From positions 1 to 37,792 of the IMG/VR virus record IMGVR_UViG_3300013212_000045: DNA of 37,792 nt. The stretch is one strand, 5' to 3'. The DNA is from a virus. The notes beneath the pieces are model-generated. The model saw only the letters and a list, made by a program, of their open reading frames with translations, did not search any database and was not told the origin of the DNA. A program made the position numbers and the translations under genes. This document shows, piece by piece, positions 8,234 to 15,156 of this stretch; within the stretch, counting starts at the first letter, position 1, and the number at the start of each line of letters is the position of its first letter.

Positions 8234-8476
8234 TTAATATTTATCGTTTTGTCTTCTTTCTTCTCTTTTATATAATTGTCGAAAGAGCATAGATAGCCCA
8301 AAGAATAGTCCCGCAATACAATACAAAGCGAAATTCGCCCATAACAAACTTCCAGTCATCCCTATCAGCCAGTATTGGACGGCGTCGAACCCCAAAGGGT
8401 TGAAAAACAGGGCTAACATCATAGACCATGTCGCCAGACTTGATTTGGTTATTTTTATTTTTTGTATAAGTTTCAC
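8234..8476 (-). CDS. Small two-helix membrane protein (80 aa)
   Basis: It has two hydrophobic segments (about residues 13-31 and 44-66) and a basic C-terminus (KREERRQNDKY), so the C-terminus is probably cytoplasmic. I recognise no family. It lies between the ferritin gene and a terminator, so it closes a transcription unit. A longer overlapping frame starting at 8489 lacks membrane character and is less likely to be real. Confidence 0.6.
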   Translation of the reverse strand: MKLIQKIKITKSSLATWSMMLALFFNPLGFDAVQYWLIGMTGSLLWANFALYCIAGLFFGLSMLFRQLYKREERRQNDKY

Positions 8477-8499
8477 TATCAGGGTCCATATTATTCAGA

Positions 8500-8997
8500 T
8501 TATGCTTTAAAATATATTTCTTCGAAGTGAAGAACGTCTAATTTATTATTAACATTGATTAATTCTAATGCAGCTAGAAGGTCAGAGTACTCAATAACAG
8601 AAGTTGTTTGTATTTCTCTGTAACCTTGTAAGAAATCAAAGGTCGCTAAGTCAATTCCAAAAATTGATTGAGAATCTTTCATATACTTGTTAAAAAGATT
8701 CAGTTCTAATTGATATGCTTTTTCAACAATATCGGCTAAACTTGTAAATTTAAAGTTAGGTTCAACCTTTGGTAGGGTAGGAATACAATTCCAATCTACT
8801 AAATATTGTTGTAATTTTTGAGCATGTTCTAATTCTGATGCTGTTTCACCAGCAAAAAAAGCTGTTGCATTTTTGTAATTTTTATCTGAGCACCAATTGT
8901 GTGCTGCATTATAAAAATAATGTGCAGTATACTCATCGCCGATTCTGGCATTAAGCGTATTTACTACCACGTCACTAAGGGTCATTGGATTTACCAT
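8500..8997 (-). CDS. Ferritin-like iron-storage protein (165 aa)
   Basis: It is a four-helix ferritin by length (165 aa, the usual size of bacterial ferritin) and by ligands. Glu22 lies in helix A (GDEYTAHYFY); Glu55 and His58 lie in helix B (ETASELEHAQ), with the same 33-residue spacing as Glu17 to Glu50 in E. coli FtnA. Glu98 lies in helix C and Glu128 or Gln130 in helix D. Ferritins oxidise Fe(II) and store it in a 24-mer shell. It shares a region with head-protein genes and follows a GATATATAA motif near 9020. A role in iron control or oxidative protection during infection is inference; a Dps role is less likely because the dinuclear-site residues are present. Confidence 0.8.
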   Translation of the reverse strand: MVNPMTLSDVVVNTLNARIGDEYTAHYFYNAAHNWCSDKNYKNATAFFAGETASELEHAQKLQQYLVDWNCIPTLPKVEPNFKFTSLADIVEKAYQLELNLFNKYMKDSQSIFGIDLATFDFLQGYREIQTTSVIEYSDLLAALELINVNNKLDVLHFEEIYFKA

Positions 8998-9031
8998 AAA
9001 TTAATTTATTTTTTTATAGTTTATATATCCA

Positions 9032-9601
9032 TTAATTAAAAAGTTTCTTTAGGTTACATTGTTCAACAATTTGTTTAACCTTTTTGATATAACTAGGGTC
9101 TTCGGCATAACTTGCATCTAAATATTGATAGTACTCCGATTCGCTCTTAATATTACCTAAGTATCGACTTTGGTAGAATGCATAATCATAGACGCTCTCC
9201 CTCCATGAATTATATTCAGCATGGTTAAGATTGGTCCCGATTGATGTGGTTATCCTGGATTTAGCCTCTCTCATACCAAAGAGATTATTGTTCTCAAGGA
9301 AAACTTCACTCTTCCATTGGCCAGTTTCTATCATCGATTGTGCCATAGGAATCCATGGAAACTTTACATTTAAGTCATCAAGCATGTTTGCCATTTTCTC
9401 CTTACTAAAAGAATCCTTTTCATTAATTAGGGTGATTCTCTCTTCTGATGTTAAATTTTGAATAGAATTTCGGAGTCCAATTTCATACGCAATAAAACTT
9501 GCGCTAGCAAACATAATTAAAAAAATAGTTCCGATCTTTAAATAAATAGACGCTTTAATTCTTTTAAATACTAAAGAATCGCTACAATAAGTGTAAATCA
9601 T
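9032..9601 (-). CDS. Membrane-anchored glucosaminidase-type cell-wall hydrolase (189 aa)
   Basis: The N-terminal half carries one transmembrane or signal-anchor helix (about residues 21-42, LKIGTIFLIMFASASFIAYE). Residues 75-189 form a Bax/FlgJ-type N-acetylglucosaminidase domain with the signature AQSMIETGQW...ENNNLFGM; Glu92 is the expected catalytic acid. The weakly hydrophobic anchor rich in Ala and Ser resembles signal-anchor-release lysins, which would let it reach the periplasm without a holin. It heads the unit behind promoter copy 2. It is a second lysin candidate alongside the amidase at 15157-16053, or an enzyme for local wall remodelling. Confidence 0.8.
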   Translation of the reverse strand: MIYTYCSDSLVFKRIKASIYLKIGTIFLIMFASASFIAYEIGLRNSIQNLTSEERITLINEKDSFSKEKMANMLDDLNVKFPWIPMAQSMIETGQWKSEVFLENNNLFGMREAKSRITTSIGTNLNHAEYNSWRESVYDYAFYQSRYLGNIKSESEYYQYLDASYAEDPSYIKKVKQIVEQCNLKKLFN

Positions 9602-9624
9602 AATTTATATTTTAATATTAATAT

Positions 9625-9657
9625 GTAAATATAAACAAAAAACGGGACACGGTAAAA
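9625..9657 (-). promoter_or_regulatory. Phage promoter module, copy 2
   Basis: TATATTTACAT core with TTTTACCG 16 bases upstream on the minus strand. It precedes the glucosaminidase gene by about 24 bases. Confidence 0.65.
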
Positions 9658-9684
9658 CTTTTATTGAATTATTTTCAATAAAAA

Positions 9685-9706
9685 AAGCGTACCATAAGAT
9701 ACGCTT
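9685..9706 (-). terminator. Rho-independent terminator
   Basis: AAGCGTA and TACGCTT form a 7-bp stem followed on the minus strand by a run of T. It ends the unit whose last gene is 9715-9882. An 8-bp hairpin (TTATTGAA/TTCAATAA, 9661-9681) lies between it and promoter copy 2. Confidence 0.75.
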
Positions 9707-9714
9707 TAATTCTT

Positions 9715-9882
9715 TTAACCCGGACCACCAACTCCAAACATTACCAAGTCTTCTGCTTCATGATAATCTAAATCAAAAAAATCATAGTCACTGTGAACTA
9801 CTTCATTAATTTGATCCTCGTTAATCTTTTCTTTAATTCTTGGAATGTCTATCAAAGTGGCTTCTTCTTTGATAAACTCCAT
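9715..9882 (-). CDS. Small acidic protein, possible truncated capsid-targeting peptide (55 aa)
   Basis: The ATG at 9880-9882 opens a 55-codon frame starting MEFIKEEATLIDIP and ending MFGVGGPG. EFIKEEA resembles the end of the capsid-targeting peptide (EFIAEA in T4) without its basic start. The rest is acidic and helical (DYDFFDLDYHEAEDL). It has a GATATATAA motif about 30 bases upstream and a strong terminator 8 bases downstream, which supports a real gene. Function is unknown; it may be a head protein or a decayed copy of one. Confidence 0.6.
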   Translation of the reverse strand: MEFIKEEATLIDIPRIKEKINEDQINEVVHSDYDFFDLDYHEAEDLVMFGVGGPG

Positions 9883-9914
9883 TATATTAAAATATTTTTA
9901 GTGTTAGTACTAGT

Positions 9915-10109
9915 TTATATATCGCCTTTAATACGGTCTTCCCAGTAACTTGCATAATCTGCAACAGTTCCTTTGAATTGTCGGATTTTTACTAATCTAG
10001 GGTCCTCTCCTTTTCCAGCCTGAACTGGATTGATTTCACCGTTAGGTTGGGTTTCTTCCAATCCGATTGTTTTGGCCTCATCAACCATAAATTCTTTAAA
10101 TGTTTTCAT
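9915..10109 (-). CDS. Small protein with T4-like capsid-targeting N-terminus (64 aa)
   Basis: MKTFKEFMVDEAKTIG is the closest match in the window to the T4 internal-protein leader MKTYQEFIAEA. A cut after VDE would leave about 53 residues (AKTIGLEETQPNGE and onward) with a C-terminal helix WEDRIKGDI. Its last codons GAT ATA TAA form the GATATATAA motif seen before other genes. It starts 10 bases after the membrane-protein gene at 10120-10461. A packaged internal protein is the most likely role; the target is unknown. Confidence 0.7.
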   Translation of the reverse strand: MKTFKEFMVDEAKTIGLEETQPNGEINPVQAGKGEDPRLVKIRQFKGTVADYASYWEDRIKGDI

Positions 10110-10119
10110 TAATTATATA

Positions 10120-10461
10120 TCACGATATGTAATTTAATAAGATGTAGCCTAATTTGTACCCAACAAAGGCTCCAATTGCAGATGGTACTGGAAATACTAT
10201 TAGTTTTCCCAAATCAGTAACATATTTAGGTCTATTTAGAATTCTACCCATATATGAGTAATAAATCAAATACCCTAATAGGACTGCAATATCTGTCTTA
10301 GTTGATATAAATACTATTAGAGTAGCTCCAATAAAGGCAAATATAAAGTTATCTCTAACACCTTCCCAAATTTCCCTTCGGGATGCTGAATTGTAATCTC
10401 TTACAATTTTTCTTACTTTTATTTTGTGCTTTTTACTTAATTTTGGTATAGGATTATGCAT
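10120..10461 (-). CDS. Membrane protein with basic N-terminus (113 aa)
   Basis: Residues 1-35 are strongly basic (KLSKKHKIKVRKIVRDYN). Hydrophobic segments follow near 38-54, 58-70 and 87-110. No family is recognised. Membrane position with a basic cytoplasmic head could suit a holin-like or infection-exclusion role, but nothing in the sequence decides it. It precedes the small head-protein gene by 10 bases. Confidence 0.6.
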   Translation of the reverse strand: MHNPIPKLSKKHKIKVRKIVRDYNSASRREIWEGVRDNFIFAFIGATLIVFISTKTDIAVLLGYLIYYSYMGRILNRPKYVTDLGKLIVFPVPSAIGAFVGYKLGYILLNYIS

Positions 10462-10468
10462 ATTTTAA

Positions 10469-10645
10469 TTACTTAGCATTTGATATATTATTAATAGAAT
10501 CAATTAAAACGTTAATTAACTCAGAAATAATATTAATGCTATAAGATTCTTGCATTGTTTCATAATCATTAACGTCGATTATTGTTTTTGCTTCTTTTTT
10601 ACCGCGAGTGATTTTAATTTCAATTGTTGTTTTTTCTTCTGTCAT
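10469..10645 (-). CDS. Small hypothetical protein (58 aa)
   Basis: The ATG at 10643-10645 opens 58 codons (MTEEKTTIEIKITRGKKEAK to NNISNAK). The N-terminal part is a charged beta segment; the C-terminal half is helical (ISELINVLIDSINNI). It ends 7 bases before the next gene start. The compact spacing and coding-like codon use support it. No family is recognised. Confidence 0.55.
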   Translation of the reverse strand: MTEEKTTIEIKITRGKKEAKTIIDVNDYETMQESYSINIISELINVLIDSINNISNAK

Positions 10646-10665
10646 AATAGTTGCTTAAGAGTGAT

Positions 10666-10728
10666 TTAATCAATGTATTTGTAATTTTTTAATCTACACT
10701 CGTTTATAAATTTATAATATTGTTCCAT
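10666..10728 (-). CDS. Possible 20-residue peptide
   Basis: An ATG frame encodes MEQYYKFINECRLKNYKYID just downstream of two copies of GATATATTAAA (near 10738 and 10760). It is the only reading frame in this gap. It is too short to separate from chance; treat as tentative. Confidence 0.2.
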   Translation of the reverse strand: MEQYYKFINECRLKNYKYID

Positions 10729-10777
10729 TTAATATATCTTTGGTTTACCTTTTAATATATCTATGAATTTTTAAAGA

Positions 10778-11842
10778 TTAATTGGAAAGTGGAAATTTTA
10801 TTGAAGGATGTGATTTATAATCTTCCATGTAAAAATCACAAGGAAGCAGTCTATTAACCAAATCGTCGATTGTATTATATGTAATTTCATCAAGAGCAGG
10901 ACAATCAAACTTTGGTAACTCTAATCCTTCTCTCTGAATTTGTTCTTTACAACCCTCTATTTGATTTAAGTAAATATGACAGTCACCAAGATTTCCAATT
11001 AATTCATCAGGAACCATGTTAACCATATTTGCAAGTATCTCTAGCAATAATCCGTAGGATGCTACATTGAACGGAATCCCGAGTGGAAAATCGCACGAAC
11101 GTTGATTCCACATTAGGGAGATTGCTCTGATTGGAATATCAAACTCATCTAACATATTAAACCCTGCTTCTATATGATAACCTTTATTTCCGTGTTTAGT
11201 ATGAAGAAGGTTTATTCTTTCATCTTCACTCAACTCTCTTGTATAAAGTTGAAATCCATAATGGCAAGGTGGAAGAACCATTTGGTCCAGCTCTCCAACA
11301 TTCCAGGCATTAACCATTAATCGCCTACTGTCTGGATTCTCTTTAAGGTCATTGATTAGATTTTGAATTTGGTCTATAACAATTGTTCCAATTTCTTTAT
11401 GATTTCCATTATGGCCTACTACTGTTGTCTTATTAGTATTCCATTTTTTCCATTGTGAACCATAAATTGGACCTAAATCTCCATAAACCCCTGCAAAATC
11501 ATCATCAGTTTTTATTTTTTCAATGAACTGTTCTATTGGTAAGGGTTCATTACCAGCCCATTTTAAATAATTCTGGTAACAGTCTCCATCCCAAATATGA
11601 CAATTATTATCAACCAAATACTTAATATTTGTATCACCACGTAAGAACCAAAGAAGTTCTGTTACGATTGTTTTAAAAGGCATTTTCTTTGTAGTAAGGA
11701 GTGGAAACCCTTCGGACATTTTGTGTCGTATCTGTCTTCCAAAAACTGAGACTGTTCCTGTACCTGTCCGGTCACCTTTTTTTACTCCATTGTCTAATAT
11801 ATCTTGGAGTAGGTCAGTGTATGTTTTGTCTAAGTTGTTCAT
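10778..11842 (-). CDS. thyA: Thymidylate synthase (ThyA type, 354 aa)
   Basis: It converts dUMP to dTMP using methylene-tetrahydrofolate as methyl donor and reductant. Visible signatures: the phosphate-binding RTGTGT (25-30), IWDGD around the active-site Trp84, YGDLGPIYGSQW (120-131), DSRRLMVNAWN (171-181), the nucleophile Cys193 in LPPCH, and RSCDFPLGIPFNVASY (248-263). Asn259, which distinguishes dUMP enzymes from dCMP hydroxymethylases (Asp there), is present. It is longer than the 264-residue E. coli enzyme because of an insert near 85-115, as in Lactobacillus, and a second insert of about 35 residues near 205-240. Its ATG overlaps the stop of the SHMT gene (TAATG), so translation is coupled. 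Confidence 0.93.
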   Translation of the reverse strand: MNNLDKTYTDLLQDILDNGVKKGDRTGTGTVSVFGRQIRHKMSEGFPLLTTKKMPFKTIVTELLWFLRGDTNIKYLVDNNCHIWDGDCYQNYLKWAGNEPLPIEQFIEKIKTDDDFAGVYGDLGPIYGSQWKKWNTNKTTVVGHNGNHKEIGTIVIDQIQNLINDLKENPDSRRLMVNAWNVGELDQMVLPPCHYGFQLYTRELSEDERINLLHTKHGNKGYHIEAGFNMLDEFDIPIRAISLMWNQRSCDFPLGIPFNVASYGLLLEILANMVNMVPDELIGNLGDCHIYLNQIEGCKEQIQREGLELPKFDCPALDEITYNTIDDLVNRLLPCDFYMEDYKSHPSIKFPLSN

Positions 11843-13002
11843 TAGTCTTTAATTACTTTAATAATATTTAGGGCAATCTGTTTAAAGTATTCCCTATCAG
11901 CTCCTTTTTTGGTAACCATTGCTGCTGTACCTATTCTTATACCAGAAGTATCGATAAAGTTTCTACTATCATTTGGTACGCTGTTTTTATTAACTACAAT
12001 ATTGTATTCAGATTCTAAAGTATCGGCTACCTCTCTTCCAGATTTATCTCCAGTATGAATAAGAATTATATGGCAATCTGTTCCAGAAGTTGTTAATTTA
12101 ACACCATGCTCTGTAAATATGCTACACATATATTGTGCCATTTCTAGAACATTTTGAGCATAATCGGCAAATAGTGGATTTAACGCTTCTGAAAATGCCT
12201 GTACTTTACCCGCAACCTGATTCATTAGGGGTCCACCTTGAGTTCCTGGAAAAACTGCGCTATTTATTTTTTTAGTGTACTCTGGGTTGTTCCATAGAAT
12301 CATTCCTCCTCTGGCACCTCGTAAGGTTTTATGTGTTGTTGAGGTTACAAAATCGGCCCATTCGATTGGAGAGTCATAAATACCCCCAGCAATTAGTCCA
12401 CTATAATGAGCCATATCAACTAATAGATAGGCTCCTACTGAATCTGCAATCTCCCTGAATCTTTTAAAATCTATTTGGCGAGGGTATGCTGAAGCACCTG
12501 CAATAATTAGTTTTGGTTTTAACTCCAAGACTTGTGTCTGTATTTTATCATATTCTATCCAACCATCCTCGTCAACTCCATAAAAATGATTGTTAAACCA
12601 TTTTCCACTAATATTTGCCGGAGAGCCATGCGAAAGGTGTCCTCCTGCTGAAAGGTCCATACCTAAAATAGTATCGCCTGGGCTAAGGAACGCCTTGAAT
12701 ATTGCAAGATTTGCGTTGGCTCCACTGTGGGGCTGAATGTTGGCAAACTCACAACCATAGAGTTTGGTCAATAATTCAATTCCGTAGTTTTCTAACTCAT
12801 CGTAATGTTTACAACCATTATAGTACCTTTTACCAGGGTAACCTTCGGCGTATTTGTTAGTAAAATCCGAGCCACAAAATTCTTTTACAGCCTCAGAAGT
12901 AAAGTTTTCTGATGCAATAAAATTATGTTCGTTGTCTTGTCGACTGATTTCGTTTTCTAATATGTTTACAATTTTTTTATCTTTGGTATCTACAAATCCC
13001 AT
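11842..13002 (-). CDS. glyA: Serine hydroxymethyltransferase (386 aa)
   Basis: This PLP enzyme transfers the serine hydroxymethyl carbon to tetrahydrofolate, giving glycine and methylene-tetrahydrofolate, the cofactor of the thymidylate synthase next door. Signatures: EGYPGKRYYNGC (53-64), QPHSGANAN (90-98), VDMAHYSGL (195-203) and the PLP lysine Lys225 in STTHKTLRGARGG. At 386 residues it is slightly shorter than the 417-residue E. coli enzyme, mainly at the C-terminus. The 1-base overlap with thyA implies the two are made together. A tight SHMT-TS pair in a phage points to boosted one-carbon supply for dTMP synthesis. Confidence 0.93.
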   Translation of the reverse strand: MGFVDTKDKKIVNILENEISRQDNEHNFIASENFTSEAVKEFCGSDFTNKYAEGYPGKRYYNGCKHYDELENYGIELLTKLYGCEFANIQPHSGANANLAIFKAFLSPGDTILGMDLSAGGHLSHGSPANISGKWFNNHFYGVDEDGWIEYDKIQTQVLELKPKLIIAGASAYPRQIDFKRFREIADSVGAYLLVDMAHYSGLIAGGIYDSPIEWADFVTSTTHKTLRGARGGMILWNNPEYTKKINSAVFPGTQGGPLMNQVAGKVQAFSEALNPLFADYAQNVLEMAQYMCSIFTEHGVKLTTSGTDCHIILIHTGDKSGREVADTLESEYNIVVNKNSVPNDSRNFIDTSGIRIGTAAMVTKKGADREYFKQIALNIIKVIKD

Positions 13003-13086
13003 ATACTTTTTCTTTTACGTTTTATTCTATTTAACAATACCTGAAATATTAGTACTATTACCTGTATTTTCTTCTTCATTGATAAT

Positions 13087-13392
13087 CTATTCTTGTAAAT
13101 CTTCTAACTCAGCAAAAAATATTTCTTTTTTTTCATCATAAATATTTTGTCTGGTTTCAGACATATTAGTCAAATCATCATACAATGAGTCACTATATGA
13201 TTCCTCTCCATCTTCTTCAATTGGATTCATATCCCAAAAATTATCTTCAATGTATTTTTTCATTTCTTTTTCGGTCATGTCGGTCAATTCTGGGTAGTCC
13301 GATACGGTAATAGTTACAGGGGCATGCCAAACTGCAATACAATGGGATTCTATTAATCCAAAACTAATTTTTTTTGGTGTTTGTTCTGACAT
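13087..13392 (-). CDS. Acidic hypothetical protein (101 aa)
   Basis: I place the start at MSEQTPKK (13390-13392); an ATG four codons earlier (13404) is also possible. It begins inside the end of the small membrane-protein gene at 13364-13495 (29-base overlap). The C-terminal half is very acidic (EEDGEESYSDSLYDDL, EIFFAELEDLQE). Very acidic small phage proteins are often DNA mimics or inhibitors, but no specific match is seen. The gap of about 80 bases to the SHMT gene holds no convincing gene. Confidence 0.55.
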   Translation of the reverse strand: MSEQTPKKISFGLIESHCIAVWHAPVTITVSDYPELTDMTEKEMKKYIEDNFWDMNPIEEDGEESYSDSLYDDLTNMSETRQNIYDEKKEIFFAELEDLQE

Positions 13393-13495
13393 AATCTTTA
13401 ACATTTTTATCTTTTACTTCTGGACATATTATTACTTCGTATATTACAAAGATCCATGCTGCTGCAACGAATGTGCCTAGTATATAAAGTCCCAT
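13364..13495 (-). CDS. Single-pass membrane peptide (43 aa)
   Basis: I start at MGLYILGTFVAAAW (13493-13495) directly after the stop of the 13497-13889 gene; a longer frame would run deep into that gene. Residues 3-23 form one membrane helix, followed by a charged tail (KDKNVKDYVRTNTKKN). Function is unknown. Confidence 0.5.
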   Translation of the reverse strand: MGLYILGTFVAAAWIFVIYEVIICPEVKDKNVKDYVRTNTKKN

Positions 13496-13496
13496 C

Positions 13497-13889
13497 TTAA
13501 TTAACCGATTCTTTATATTCAAATGTAGCATCTTGTGTGTGTACTCTAAATATTCCAATATCATCAAAAAGCTGCATAATTATTTTTTCTTTTTGTTCAT
13601 TTCGGGTTTCAATGTACCTGTATCGAAAATTATCTTTAGATAAACCACTGTATATTTTTCCAGTTTTGTAATACCGGTCTACGTGAACTGACATGCCTGA
13701 ATTAAAGAAAATAAGAATGTCTCCTTTGTCATTTCCACTGAACACTGCTGTTATGCTTGTAGGTTCAATTTCACTTATAGCATGCGTAATTCTATCCGTT
13801 TTGGCAACGCGATCATAATATTTTACAAATGTTTGCGCACTCACCGACATTGAAATGAGTAGCATTAATAATAATAATAATTTTTTCAT
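13497..13889 (-). CDS. Exported protein with Bacteroidota-type signal peptide (130 aa)
   Basis: The N-terminus MKKLLLLLMLLISMSVSAQT is a classic Sec signal peptide with cleavage after SA; the following Gln is typical of Bacteroidota secreted proteins. The mature part (about 111 residues) is beta-rich (RITHAISEIEPTSITAVFSG, FRYRYIETRN) with no known motif. A phage-encoded exported protein next to a lipoprotein (13912-14136) and membrane proteins suggests an envelope change such as superinfection exclusion or lysis support; this is inference. Confidence 0.65.
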   Translation of the reverse strand: MKKLLLLLMLLISMSVSAQTFVKYYDRVAKTDRITHAISEIEPTSITAVFSGNDKGDILIFFNSGMSVHVDRYYKTGKIYSGLSKDNFRYRYIETRNEQKEKIIMQLFDDIGIFRVHTQDATFEYKESVN

Positions 13890-13911
13890 AATGTTTTATA
13901 TTTAAGTTAGA

Positions 13912-14136
13912 TTAATATGTATTGCAAATTAATGTTCCTGGAGTTGGTGGTGTTCCTTTAAATGATTGTTGGATTATTTGACCTGTGCAAATATTTCGAA
14001 GTTCATATCTTCCTGAAGGATAATTAATACTATAATTGTTATAATATACATTTTGAACCCTACTACAATCACAATTTTCTTCTATTGTACATGCAAATAG
14101 TAATGGTAAAAACATCAATATGATTAATTTTCTCAT
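13912..14136 (-). CDS. Small lipoprotein (74 aa)
   Basis: MRKLIILMFLPLLFACTIEEN is a signal peptide with lipobox LFAC and lipidated Cys16. The mature part has three further cysteines that could form disulfides (CDC near 23-25, NICTG near 49) and ends LICNTY. Small phage lipoproteins serve as outer spanin subunits or as receptor-blocking exclusion proteins; neither is decided here. The spanin reading fits the amidase and a possible inner partner at 17453-17743. Confidence 0.65.
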   Translation of the reverse strand: MRKLIILMFLPLLFACTIEENCDCSRVQNVYYNNYSINYPSGRYELRNICTGQIIQQSFKGTPPTPGTLICNTY

Positions 14137-14151
14137 TTGTTTTAATTTATA

Positions 14152-14367
14152 TTAACTATTGATTTGCTCGTCTTCTGATTCTTTGTCAAATCTTGTTAGA
14201 AAGAATGTGTACGCTTTGTACCCGATAAATGTGAACCACGAGATTATAAGAATCTCTAGTACACCACCTGGATATTTTGTAAAAGCCCATAACATTACAC
14301 TAACTGTAAGCATTAGCACTCCAATGGAACCGATTGCGGCAAAAGTTGCCTTGATTTTGTTAATCAT
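14152..14367 (-). CDS. Small two-helix membrane protein (71 aa)
   Basis: Membrane segments lie at about residues 10-30 and 35-57, joined by a short Pro-Gly loop (KYPGG), with an acidic C-terminal tail (RFDKESEDEQINS). Size and topology suit a holin-like protein, and the endolysin is about 800 bases away, but no holin signature is seen. Confidence 0.55.
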   Translation of the reverse strand: MINKIKATFAAIGSIGVLMLTVSVMLWAFTKYPGGVLEILIISWFTFIGYKAYTFFLTRFDKESEDEQINS

Positions 14368-14383
14368 TATATAAAATTTTAAG

Positions 14384-14692
14384 TTAAACGCTCTCGTTAT
14401 CTGTGAAATCTTTTAGGTCTTTTATTTCTTGTTCTAATTCATTTACTCTCCATTCATAATCAAAAAGTTCTTCCGAAGTAATCTTCCCATGTTTACATAA
14501 TTTTACTGCAGCGGCTAGTTCCTTTTTTGCAGATTGTAACATTTTATAAAGATGAGAATCTGATTGCTTGTAAGATTCAGTGTCCCTATTAAATTTAATA
14601 TTTTCAGTGCTTTTTTCTTTATTAATTACATTAAATGAAAATTGTTTGAAGCAGCTTAAGAATTCTTTGACGGAGGTTTTAATTGTTCCCAT
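14384..14692 (-). CDS. Coiled-coil hypothetical protein (102 aa)
   Basis: The C-terminal 60 residues form a helical hairpin or coiled coil (LYKMLQSAKKELAAAVKLC, DYEWRVNELEQEIKDL). No family is recognised. It lies after the terminator at 14763-14792, so it probably has its own start in the A+T-rich stretch between, where CCTATATAAATTATAAA near 14705 resembles a -10 region. Confidence 0.5.
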   Translation of the reverse strand: MGTIKTSVKEFLSCFKQFSFNVINKEKSTENIKFNRDTESYKQSDSHLYKMLQSAKKELAAAVKLCKHGKITSEELFDYEWRVNELEQEIKDLKDFTDNESV

Positions 14693-14762
14693 TCGTTAGA
14701 TTTATAATTTATATAGGGTTGTTCCTATTTGTTTCATTATATTTATTAAAGATTTAAAAACA

Positions 14763-14792
14763 AAAAAGACCTTAATTGCTTAAGGTCTTTTT
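14763..14792 (-). terminator. Strong bidirectional-looking terminator
   Basis: A 13-bp perfect stem (AAAAAGACCTTAA with TTAAGGTCTTTTT) with a 4-base loop. On the minus strand it ends in a T run and follows the gene at 14815-15099 by 22 bases. Confidence 0.85.
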
Positions 14793-14814
14793 AAAATCTA
14801 ATCCGGTCTGATTC

Positions 14815-15099
14815 TTATATAGAACCAGGTTGTAAAACTGAAATTGCTTTAGCAACCATAACTGAATCTCTTACGGTAAGAGCTCCTGAAGATTGTGCCA
14901 TTTGAGCAGCTTGGATTAATACATTTACTGCACCTGCTGGATTCATATCTTCAATTTGATCGAAGATCGGTGTGATTTCTTCAGCACCGGATTCATTTGT
15001 TGGAATTGCAGCCTGAGGTCCTTCATTTCCAAGAACTGATTCTTGGGTAAAAACTCTTTCAGATTCTGGATTCTGGTCTAATACGCTTTCTTTTGCCAT
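14815..15099 (-). CDS. Hypothetical protein, possible virion or scaffold component (94 aa)
   Basis: The N-terminal third is polar and disordered (MAKESVLDQNPESERVFTQE). The rest is helical and Ala/Val rich (NVLIQAAQMAQSSGALTVRD). It is a single-gene unit ahead of a strong terminator, a layout used for abundant products. No family is recognised. Confidence 0.55.
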   Translation of the reverse strand: MAKESVLDQNPESERVFTQESVLGNEGPQAAIPTNESGAEEITPIFDQIEDMNPAGAVNVLIQAAQMAQSSGALTVRDSVMVAKAISVLQPGSI

Positions 15100-15156
15100 T
15101 TTTTATTTGTTTTTGATTTAAAATTATTATATAATATATTTTAGGATAGTTTCATC

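Noticed and set aside
8268-8489. Alternative frame over the small membrane protein
   Set aside because: It lacks membrane character and spacing to neighbours; the 8234-8476 frame gives a coherent two-helix protein.
10778-11842. dCMP or dUMP hydroxymethylase instead of thymidylate synthase
   Set aside because: Asn259 in PFNVASY is kept (Asp in dCMP hydroxymethylases), and the other dUMP-site residues match TS. SHMT next door would suit either, so context does not override the residues.
12990-13079. 29-codon frame with a hydrophobic stretch before the SHMT gene
   Set aside because: It overlaps the SHMT start, has no supporting spacing and is within chance length for this base composition.
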